64,000 bases of DNA, from positions 1,893,371 through 1,957,370 of the forward strand of contig CM063246.1 of NCBI GenBank assembly GCA_032158295.1, read 5' to 3'. Positions 55,511 to 64,000 of this stretch are shown piece after piece (the stretch's first letter is position 1; each line of letters opens with the position of its first letter). The notes under the pieces are model-generated. The model saw nothing but the letters and a program-made list of their open reading frames with translations, did not search any database and was not told the DNA's origin. Origin of the DNA: Pycnopodia helianthoides. Taxonomy: Eukaryota; Echinodermata; Asteroidea; Forcipulatida; Asteriidae. The translations under genes were made by a program, and so were the position numbers.

Positions 55511-55600
55511 TTAATAGTTGCCCCACCAGGGGAATCGTCAAACAGCAAATAACGCTAATTGAACACTGCCCATTTAAAACTTCTAACTTAGGGTGTTTCA

Positions 55601-55996
55601 TTTAAAGGAACATTACAGAATTGGTAGAAAAAAACTTGTAAAATATACTTTTTGATCACAGATTTACATAAAACTTACACAGTCTAATGATGATGATAGT
55701 AGAAAACATCCCTTGAAATATTTCTGTCTGAAATGCCATATTTGATGAGAAATGAATAAACTAGTTTTCCGATTGGAGTTTATCGCTCAGTGAGCGTTTT
55801 ATTCATTTTTTGAATCTAGATATGATTTCATGCAAATGTGTAATCGGTTTTTCACTATTTTTTCGTGACCCAGATGGCCGATCAATCTCAAACTTCTACA
55901 GGTTTGTCAGTTTATGTATATGGTGGATTACATAAAGTGCTTACACTGCCAGCAACTGTTTCGTTAGCAAAAACCAATTATGTAATGTTCCTTTAA
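55601..55996 (+). mobile_element. TTAA-MITE, family R3
   Basis: Full copy with an intact central CGCTCAGTGAGCG. Its right TTTAA is shared with the left end of the next MITE. Confidence 0.85.
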
Positions 55997-56379
55997 AGAC
56001 ACTGGACACTATTGGTAATTGTCAAAGACCAGTCTTCTCACTTGGTGTATCTCAACATATGGATAAAATAACAAACCTGTCAAAACTTGAGCTCAATTGG
56101 TCGTCGAAGTTGCGAGATAACTATGAAAGAAAAAATACCCTTGTCACACGAAGTTGTGTGCTTTCAGATGGTTGATTTCGAGACCTCAAATTCTAATTCT
56201 GAGGCCTCGAAAATCAAATTCGTGGAAAATTACTTCTTTCTCGAAAACTATGTCACTTCAGAGCGAGCCGTTTCTCACAATGTTTTATACTGTCAACCTC
56301 TCCCCATTACTCATTCCCAAGTAAGGTTTTATGCTAATAATTATTTGGAGTAATTACCAATAGTGTCCACTGCCTTTAA
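55992..56379 (+). mobile_element. TTAA-MITE, family R2, diverged centre
   Basis: Abuts the previous R3 through a shared TTTAAA. Termini are typical. The central palindrome has drifted (GAGACCTCAAATTCTAATTC then TGAGGCCTC), keeping the symmetry only partly. Confidence 0.8.
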
Positions 56380-57479
56380 ACACACAATTCGTATTTCTTA
56401 TTCTTATTCTTATTCTTTATTTGATTATTGCGTTACAATGAAACGCCCGCATGTGGACACTATAGGCTATTGGTTTCTTACTATAGGCATCAAACAATTG
56501 TTAAATTCAGCATGAAGTATAATTAAAGAAGTCGTCAAAATGTAAATTATGTTCAAACTATTTTATTCAAATATGATTAGATGATCCAACTGCGTTGAAT
56601 TTAATTAAACGGGTTAGTGTCTGTAGCTCATTTTGTTTAGTCTTATTTTGAAATACTATACAAAGAAACCTACAGCCCGTAATGTCCACAGTTGTGGACC
56701 TTTTGTTTATAATAATATAATTAAATATGCTGATTCAGTTTTCTTTTATCATTGCATGATTACCAGGGCCGGGTGTTTATATAAAAGTAGGCAGTAAGTA
56801 CTCTCGGACAAAGGTTCGTTTTAACATCGATAAATCACAAGGGAAACTGACTGAGAAGAATTTAAATATATACAATTAAGGTGATCCCAGGCTCCTGCCG
56901 CTTCTCAGGTTGTATCGTAAACTTGGGTGTGGTCCCTGGTTAAAGGTGCTGCATACGTTTGGTAATTGGAGCCTACTGGTATATAAATGTACGTATATAC
57001 AATAAAAGTAACCTGTGAACATTTCACTTCGAAAGGTGGTCGCGCGGCGTTTTTGAGATATCACCGAAAAACCGGAGCGAGTATTTCCACGCAGGAAGAA
57101 TATTCTTAATATAATTATTGAGGCCACGTAGGCATACAGTTACCGTCCACGTAAACGTGTATATAAAGACTTTGGGCAGACCACGCCGACAAAATATCGA
57201 ATAAAGCCTATTTAAAATGTAAACTCAGTTGCCTGACAAGTACATGTATTTAATACCTACAGGTAAAATTAGGTTTACCTTTACAAAATTACCGTTATGA
57301 ACCATCAAAATTGGTCCTGTGTCTGACAAATTTCCAGCCCCAAAATGCCAGCACTATAGGAGTTGGGGATGGAGGTGGTGGTTAAATTATGATGGAGCTC
57401 ACGTGTCCTCCATGAATAGCTGTGACAAAGTGAGACAATTGTTTTCCTTAAGAACAGAAAAAAACATAGGATAAGATGC
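56380..57479. other. Intergenic, with a truncated R1 MITE at 56,940-57,115
   Basis: No gene. The 56,940-57,115 part reads as the reverse of R1 (TTAAAGGTGCTGCATACGTT, then GGTGGTCGCG and ACCGGAGCG) and breaks off near the centre. Confidence 0.6.
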
Positions 57480-57740
57480 TGATTGGATACCAGTTGAAAC
57501 ATTCCTCCCATTGGCTATTTGAAAAGAGCCAATCAAAACAAACTACCACTGAGCCTGATTGGTCAAAATACCAGGCTCTGATTGGTTAACAGAACTCAGT
57601 GATCTTGGATTCTTGTTTTGCCACAAAATTGTCAAGAGCTATGCATAGCATCAATGTAGGTCAACATACCAGAATCTGATTGGTTGACAGATCCTCTGAG
57701 CTTGGATCCTTCTTTTGGCATAAAATTGTCAATGGGATTT
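57480..57740. promoter_or_regulatory. Cluster of five CCAAT boxes upstream of NAE1
   Basis: CCATTGG, GAGCCAATCA, TGATTGGTCA, TGATTGGTTA and TGATTGGTTG lie within about 180 bp, 0.6-0.8 kb upstream of the NAE1 ATG. Two of them sit in a direct repeat of about 70 bp (57,570-57,640 and 57,668-57,740). A GC-box-like CCCCGCCCCC is at about 58,033. A promoter role is inference. Confidence 0.4.
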
Positions 57741-58259
57741 TATGTGTAAAACTAACAGATTTAGCACAAATATCCGCAACAGATGCATATAACAATTGTA
57801 TGTGGGCAACGAGATGAGTCTACCAGTACCAGGGACTGAACTTCGTCTAAGTGACACTTTAATTTTACACAATGCCTGTTGAATTTGGTGTCTGATTTTA
57901 CCTCCATGATGCAACGTAGTCAAAACGTTGTCATCCCATCGACCGTATACCAAATTGCAACCTTATCACAACGTTGTGCAATGTTTTAACAGCGACATTA
58001 TACATGTGCAAGCTCCCCCCCCCCATTACCAACACCCCGCCCCCATTATGAAGTTATAACAAAAGCATTTATTTATTTAAAGATCAATATTATTACTTTA
58101 CTTATATCATGATTAAGTATTAATCGACAATATTTTGTCCTAAAATATTTTGATGAATGTTATTATAAATTGTAAAGCATTAATTTTATGGAAATGTATC
58201 GATATATTTCTTTTTATTTTGTGTATTAATAAATGAACGAGTTTAGGATTAAATTCAAC

Positions 58260-58321
58260 ATGGCCGCGCCCAGGGGAAGTCCAGTAGTTGACAAGGAGAA
58301 GAAGTACGACAGACAGCTGAG
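58260..58321 (+). CDS. NAE1: NAE1 exon 1 coding part
   Basis: 62 nt from ATG to AG|GTAATA. Ends YDRQL plus two bases of the next Arg, the conserved 'YDRQLRLWG' junction of E1-like proteins. Confidence 0.9.
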
Positions 58322-61300
58322 GTAATACTTAAAGACAAGTAGCTTTGAAAATTTGCAGGAATAAGGGGAAGTAAATTATCTTGCTATGTTTCTTTCAAAT
58401 TGCATTACAAAACGTGAAATCAGCGCTACAAAAGAAAGCTCTAGCTTCACTAGTCTACGTCAATACGACGAGTACGATGCGTAGAGTCCTATGACTGAGG
58501 TTCGATCCGCTATCGCCATATCGGCTCCATGAACCTCGTAGAGCTACATGTAGTGTACAAATTCCTATTCGAAACTTTTTGTCATTTACGTTTATGCACA
58601 TGGAGTTCTCATTTTAAACCGGATCTCGCCCAAAATAGTGCGCTGCTGTGAAATGTTTTTCCTAAGACTTTTTTTGCACACGGCACGCACATGGCCGGAC
58701 TTTCAAAAAGTCTACCGTCAAACTGGTACTCCGCGCGCAGCAACGCTGGTTCCTGCAACTGTGCGTTGGTTTTGTACACAAATCATGCGACCCCAGCGCC
58801 ATATTTGTTACAACACTGTTTGAATGGGAAGGAATTATGGTAAGAATTTATCGCTTTTTTAACAATTTTAAATTTGCGGAGTGGATTTTCTTGACTCATG
58901 CAACGCTCAATGAGAGTTCAAGGAACACGTAGAGCCTAGTTTTGGTGAGATCCGGTTTAAAATGAGAACTCCAGACTGCATAAACGTAAATGACAAAAAG
59001 TTTCCGATAGGAATTTGTACACTACATGTAGCTCTCTATGAGGTTCATGGAGCCGATAGCGGATCGAATCTCATAATTCTAGGAGTACGATATGTGATAC
59101 AGTCGTTTGACTAGTTCCGGATCATTGACCAGTTCCGGATCACTTCAACTTTGCAACAACCAAATAATTAAACTACTTCTCACATTACTAATTTCTGTTG
59201 ATGCATGTGAAGAATAACATCCAATAAACCAACAAACCCAAAATAAGATGCCAAAAATCATCAACAAAAATATTATGGCAATTTTTCTGAAGATTGTCGG
59301 CGATAATGATCATTTATTTACTAAAAAAATGTTGGTTGAAAAATGCTGTTAATACTTCTCACCTTTCAAGTTTGAACGCCAGGGCGAATTACATTTATGT
59401 AAAATGCTAAAAATGTGTAAAAAATGTTTCACATAAATAATGAGCAGTCATTTTAATTTTTGGATGAGATAAAATTACTGAAATCGTTTGTCGGGAGGCA
59501 TCGTACCCTTGCCCAGTTCCAGACCACTCAATATGTCGGTGTGTCAAATGGTGGCACACTCAGTTTTATGAAAGACTCCCATTGGTTAGCAATAGAGGGC
59601 GCACTGCTGATTTGGAATAGAATCAACCAATCCGGAACTGGTCAAACGAGTGACGATACTTTTCTCGAGGCCACTTCAAAAGTATTACTTTTTTTTTTGC
59701 CAATGAATACTTGGTGAGTGTTATGACATGTTTAGGTAAACTGATCGACTTTTGTTGAAAAATGTTACAGAGATTGCAACAAAAACAATGTGAATTCAAA
59801 AAGTGATCCGGAACTGGTCAAACGACTGTAGTACAACTGTCTCAAGCAGTCTAGTCTAGTCATGCTTAGCCCCATGAATACTAGGCCAATCCACTCCGTA
59901 TCCTTGGCCCCAGCACCACTGCAGACCTATTCTTCCGCCGATCTAGATCGTGAAACTTACCGTTTTTTGGTCGCCAGACAATTTTTCAAGACAACAGGCT
60001 TTTTTCTGTGTTTTTTTATCGGTGTGCTTCAGTCTAAAAATACGATCTTATTAATTTTAAAATATTTTGTTTTTGTTTTCGTCAGAGATCGTTGAAATTA
60101 ATCCTTAAAAAAAATTAATAAAGAAGGAGGCGGCCTCTAAAAAGGAAGCAAGCAGGGACACTTAAAGAGTTTTTAAAATTTATTTGGCCCTTATAGCCAG
60201 GCTTGTACAGTGTTTTCTAACTTGTCTCAGATTATGGGGAGATCATGGTCAAGCTGCGCTGGAATCAGCTCAAGTGTGTCTCATCAATGCCACGGCCACT
60301 GGGACAGAGATCCTTAAAAATATCATCCTTCCGGGAATTGGTTCCTTCTCTGTTGTTGATGGTAACAAGGTCAAAGGTGAAGACGTAGGGAACAAGTGAG
60401 TAAGAAGGACGATATGCAGAACTAATTTATTTTAGCTGCTCTTGGTCTTTGTTCAGGCCATGATATTGGCGCCGAGTATTTAGTCCAGGCATATTCTCCA
60501 ATAGACTGTGTAAGTCTCGGGCATTATCGAAAACGAGAAAACAGCTCGGAGGAAGACTATATTTTTCTTTGAAAATCAAATTTTCTTTTTAAATTGTATT
60601 ATACAAAATTCATGGAAAATAAAAAAATACTTAAAGCAATTTTGATAAATACAATATTTTTATAAAATACAAATGATGTTTTAAAAATACAACTTTGGAT
60701 GAGGGTGCTTACTGTGTAAAAACACCATTTGCCGATCACTCCATGCAAGTTTTAAAAAAAATTCTTTGATGCTTTGATGTTAATTATTTTAAATACTGTG
60801 GAAAGAAGTGAACAGTTAAACTTGATCCTTGAATTTGCTTATAAATAACGTTTCTATGATACTTATTTCTCCCAGCTTTTTCCTGGATAGAGACAGTATC
60901 GGCAAATCCAGAGCACAGGTGACAACAGAGTTTCTCTTGGAGCTCAACAGTGACGTCCGGGGAGACTTTGTGGAAGAGGTTGGTATCCAAAAATTATGTC
61001 CATGAAAATTGGCCTCGGAAGTAAGGTTTGGCGTTGGCACCATGTGATGAAATATCTGTTATCTCCCTGGTTATGAGCTGTGGTGACTCTGAAAAGAACT
61101 GGTCGTGGAGATGTCACGGTTGGCTCGTGCGTAAAGCGCTCGCCTCTCACCAATGTGACCCTGGTTCAAACCCGGCCAAGGCCATATGTTAGTAGATTTG
61201 TGCGTTGGTTCTCTGCTGTGCCACGAGGGTTTTTCCGGGCTCTCCAGTTTTCCTCCCTCGAGAAAAATCAGACACTTTCGATCTCAGGCTGTGCTCGTGG

Positions 61301-62441
61301 TCATATATGGGTTGATGTGGCTGGCTGCCAAAGGCGCCCTCGCATGCCTGCTTCTCGAACTCATTGTAGCAGTGTCCTTCGCAATTCAGCTTCTGAGCTG
61401 CTAGTAAGGATGATTAGCCTCCCAATTTATTATGTCACTCCGCCAACTCGAGATTAATCAAACAGGTACATTAGGCAATGTGCCTAGGGCCTCCGAACAA
61501 ATTGGGGGCGTATGGAAAAAATCAAGCCTAGGACAAACACAAGAGAGGAAGTACTCAGTCACACAAACACACAGTAAGTTGTTTTTAACAATTTAAACAG
61601 CATCTCTCTGGACTTTGGGAAAGCATTAGGATAGTACAAAGGTTACTGCAAACTTCAATGCATGTAATACTTTGAAATAAAACCCAGCGCTTAAAAACAC
61701 TATGAAGTCGGCCCAGGAGCCTGGGGCCTATGGAGCATCGGTGCCTAGGCCCTACAGAATACTCGTCTTAGGGCCTATGAAACAGTGGTGCCTAGGGTCC
61801 GAGGGCATATGTAACACTCATGCCCAGGGGCCGAGGGCATATGTTACACTGGTGCCCAGGGGCCGAGGGCATATGTAACACTGGTGCCTTGAGGCCGAGG
61901 GCTTATGTAACACTGGTGCCTAGGGTCTATGGAACATTGGTGCCTAGATCTTACGGAACAGGATATGTGAAATGGGACCAAATATCTTTTCTCACGTTAA
62001 TCTTGCTGTACTTCCCTTGTACTCCTCACCTGTAGTAGCCCTCTGGCCTTGTGTTGGGAAATCGTTCAGTAAAAAAACTAATTAAAAAAACAACTGTTTT
62101 TTCAAAATCTCGTTTTTGTTTTTTCTTTCAGAGTCCAGAACAGCTTCTAGAAAATAATCCACAATTCTTTGAGCCATTCAATTTAGTCATAGCAACAGAC
62201 CTGGTGGAGAGGTAAACATTTTTTGCTCTTAGTTTTTGATTGATTGTTGTTCGAATCCTATAGTTTAGCAGTGGGTACTGCAACAATTTTAATAGACGTG
62301 AACTTTCTGGATAGATGTTGCCTCTAGCTACCACCGGGCAATCTCAGTGGTCTAGTGGTAAGACATCTGCTCTGAAATGACCAAAGTCCTGGATTTGAAA
62401 TCCTGTGTAATATGCCTGTGGATTTTTTTTCTCACAGGACT

Positions 62442-62474
<33 letters not shown>

Positions 62475-63721
62475 GGAGACACTGAAGATACAGTGCTTAA
62501 CACACATTGGTGTATTGGTGAAACACAAATGGAATTAAACTTCTTCATTTATTCTTCGGCTCGGTGCTATAAGGTCGTTAATATTATGCAATTTCATCAA
62601 ATTAGAGTGGAAAGATCCGAAATGCAAAACACCTGTGGAGCACCATATGGTTTTGTACACTGAACACACTGAGGAAACAAAGAAAAAAAACTGGAACAAT
62701 TATTGGCCAATCTCGATGATTCATGGAATAAAAGAAAGAAAATTCAACAAGTAAAACATTTTTTTAATAACTTATTGTACTCTAAAATTAAATTTTCAAG
62801 GTAATAATAGAGTTTGTAAAAGTGACGTTCGAACACAAATTTCTTTTCTGTGGGAATGTGTGTTTTACGCTTGATGTGGGCACCATCGGTTTTTTATGTC
62901 AAACTAATTTTGGTAGCGAGAAGGTTGAAACCCCGTACCAAAAGCAACGCATTTTTTAAATAATTGATGGAGCCCAAGCCCAAGCTGTGGTCTCGAAAGA
63001 GGGCCACCGCTTATCTACCACTCACAACCACAGTGGGTGATATTAAATGGTCAAACAGTAGGAGGGTTAATAGTCATGAGAATAGTCTGTATAAAATTGA
63101 ATATCTGTGTGCAAAGGATGCATGCACCTTACAGAGGTCCCTTCTTTCAAAAATGTATACAAATCCAGCGCTCAGCCAACTGAGCTGTCTAGCCTTATGT
63201 TGGCGATCTCCCTAGTTTGTCAATGTCTTTGTTCGGTGGTGGTGCCAGTCCGAAGCCATTCAACCTGTAACTGCTGTGTAGCCAGAGATCACAGCAAGTT
63301 TATAATACAACCTTAGATGCGGAAGGAGTGGGATCACATTAAGGGGATACAACTTTATATTAATAAAGTAATAAACCAGAAGGGAAACTGACTGGGTAAA
63401 TTTTGTATAATTTTGGGTTGTTCAAAGGAAAATTTACTAGAGCGGGACTTGAACCAGCGACCTCCAGAATAATGTGCCTTCGCACTACCAACTGAGCTTT
63501 CTAGATCTCCCTATTTTGTAAACATCGTTGTTTTAGGGGGGGGGCAGTCAGAAGCCATTCAACCTGTAACTGCCTTATAAAATGAAATAACTTATAAATT
63601 GTTATTTACAGAACCTTACTTGATTTAGCGGCAACACTGTGGAATTCTGGGATTCCGTTGCTGGTTTGCAGAAGTTATGGTTTCATTGGTTACATGCGAC
63701 TAGTCGTCAAGGAACATACAG
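58260..63721 (+). CDS. NAE1: NEDD8-activating enzyme E1 regulatory subunit, first five exons
   Basis: Exons 58260-58321, 60231-60395, 60876-60978, 62132-62211 and 63612-63721 join in phase: [114 protein letters not shown] and [19 protein letters not shown] to [10 protein letters not shown]. This is the N-terminal adenylation-like half of NAE1/APPBP1, which pairs with UBA3 to activate NEDD8 for cullin neddylation. The family has ThiF-like folds without the catalytic Cys. The start ATG sits in CAACATGGCC, a good context. About 170 residues are covered of roughly 530 in the family. The rest lies past the window. Introns carry several transposon relics. Confidence 0.92.
58497..59072. mobile_element. 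Element with ~135-bp inverted ends in NAE1 intron 1
   Basis: Left arm 58,497-58,628 (GAGGTTCGATCCGCTATCG ... TTTTAAACCGGATCTC) and right arm 58,945-59,072 are inverted copies. The 315-bp core has no recognised domain. No clear target duplication. Confidence 0.75.
59100..59828. mobile_element. Tc1/mariner-like non-autonomous element in NAE1 intron 1
   Basis: Ends CAGTCGTTTGAC...AGTTCCGGATCA and the inverted TGATCCGGAACTGGTCAAACGACTG, each flanked by TA (59,098-59,099 and 59,829-59,830). CAGT termini and TA duplication are the Tc1/mariner signature. The GTTCCGGATCA word is repeated internally. An 85-aa frame inside is unrecognised. Confidence 0.75.
59985..60145. repeat. Inverted repeat, left arm (NAE1 intron 1)
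   Basis: GCTTTTTTCTGTGTTTTTTT, TCGGTGTGCTTCAGT, TTTCGTCAGAGATCGTTGAA and AGGAGGCGGCCTCTAAAAAGG match the reverse complement of 63,845-63,985. Confidence 0.8.
60231..60395 (+). CDS. NAE1: NAE1 exon 2
   Basis: 165 nt from CTTGTCTCAG to AACAA|GTGAGT, with the [13 protein letters not shown] segment of the ThiF-like fold. Confidence 0.92.
60876..60978 (+). CDS. NAE1: NAE1 exon 3
   Basis: 103 nt from TTTCTCCCAG to [32 protein letters not shown] to DVRGDFVEE. Confidence 0.9.
61110..61185 (+). mobile_element. tRNA-like SINE head in NAE1 intron 3
   Basis: GGTTGGCTCGTGCGTAAAGC GCTCGCCTCTCACC ... GGTTCAAACCCGG has A- and B-box spacing of a tRNA. The following sequence up to about 61,460 may be its body. 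Confidence 0.5.
61690..61970. repeat. About 32-bp minisatellite in NAE1 intron 3
   Basis: Units such as TGCCCAGGGGCCGAGGGCAT ATGTTACACTGG, about eight copies, most regular at 61,800-61,920 and degenerate at both edges. Confidence 0.85.
62132..62211 (+). CDS. NAE1: NAE1 exon 4
   Basis: 80 nt from TTTCTTTCAG to [30 protein letters not shown] then IATDLVER. Confidence 0.9.
62335..62405 (+). mobile_element. tRNA-like SINE head in NAE1 intron 4
   Basis: GGTCTAGTGGTAAGACATCT ... GGATTTGAAATCC has tRNA-type A and B boxes with acceptor-like flanks. A relic. Confidence 0.45.
62443..62473. repeat. Poly(G) run
   Basis: About 31 G in a row in NAE1 intron 4. The length is doubtful in any assembly. Confidence 0.8.
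63430..63515 (-). mobile_element. tRNA-derived SINE head, minus strand
   Basis: Minus strand: GATCTAGAAAGCTCAGTTGG TAGTGCGAAGGCAC ... CTGGAGGTCGCTGGTTCAAG TCCCGCTCTAGT. Same family as 24,507 and uninterrupted. A weaker piece (CCAACTGAGCTGTCTAG) is at about 63,177-63,193. Confidence 0.7.
63612..63721 (+). CDS. NAE1: NAE1 exon 5
   Basis: 110 nt from TTATTTACAG to [30 protein letters not shown] then [16 protein letters not shown]. Confidence 0.9.
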
Positions 63722-63844
63722 GTTAGCTCATCTCCACAGAAACAGACAAATTATGACCTGTCTGTAAAAACTCAGGATGCAACAAATTGTTTAATAAGGC
63801 CAAAAAACAAAACAAAACATTTTAGCGTCCCCTACCACTTCCTT

Positions 63845-63985
63845 TTTTAGAGGCCGCCTCCTTTTTTGTTATTTCTTTTCTTTTTTTAAAGGATAAATTT
63901 TTACGATCTCTGACGAAACCAATTCTTAAATACATAAAATCAAAATTTTTTACTTTAGCACACCGAAAAAATACAGAAAAAAGCT
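63845..63985. repeat. Inverted repeat, right arm (NAE1 intron 5)
   Basis: Partner of 59,985-60,145 in opposite orientation: TTTTAGAGGCCGCCTCCTT, ACGATCTCTGACGAAACC and AGCACACCGA. The pair encloses NAE1 exons 2-5. Confidence 0.8.
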
Positions 63986-64000
63986 GGCAACAATCTTGCA

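Overview
This is a eukaryotic, animal nuclear window. Genes are split by GT-AG introns and most of the sequence is intron, intergenic DNA and transposon debris. The recognisable genes (an animal ST6GalNAc-type sialyltransferase, two CHST15-like sulfotransferases and NAE1), the abundant ~380-bp TTAA-flanked MITEs, and CR1/L2-like, Penelope-like and Crypton-like remnants fit a marine invertebrate deuterostome. An echinoderm, possibly a sea star, is my inference; no single sequence proves it.

Layout. 1-10 kb: no convincing gene; Penelope and LINE fragments, hairpin MITEs and TTAA-MITEs. 10.1-16.7 kb, minus strand: a complete four-exon ST6GalNAc-like sialyltransferase of about 317 aa, with a LINE, a SINE and MITEs in its introns. 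17-28 kb: repeats, including a 1.28-kb hAT-like element with an exact 8-bp target duplication, a tandemly doubled MITE and a 19-bp minisatellite. 28.4-55.5 kb: a tandem segmental duplication carrying two minus-strand CHST15-like genes. Copy A (28,758-36,166) looks intact from exon 2 on. Copy B (44,132-49,971) has a one-base deletion in the PAPS-binding exon. The spacers are also duplicated but have since been filled by different transposons. 58.26 kb to the window end, plus strand: the first five coding exons of NAE1 (APPBP1), continuing beyond the window.

Function. The sialyltransferase and sulfotransferases are expected Golgi type II membrane enzymes that decorate glycans. NAE1 is the regulatory half of the NEDD8 E1 enzyme and is unrelated to them. 

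Main observations. (1) At least five MITE families share TTAA flanks, related termini, shared internal blocks and a palindrome near the exact middle. (2) The two sulfotransferase copies act as reciprocal empty sites: a TTAA-MITE sits at the stop codon of copy A and a different 8-bp-TSD element with telomere-like repeats sits at the stop codon of copy B. All exon boundaries were read by eye from reading frame, splice consensus and agreement between the two copies; none is supported by transcript data.
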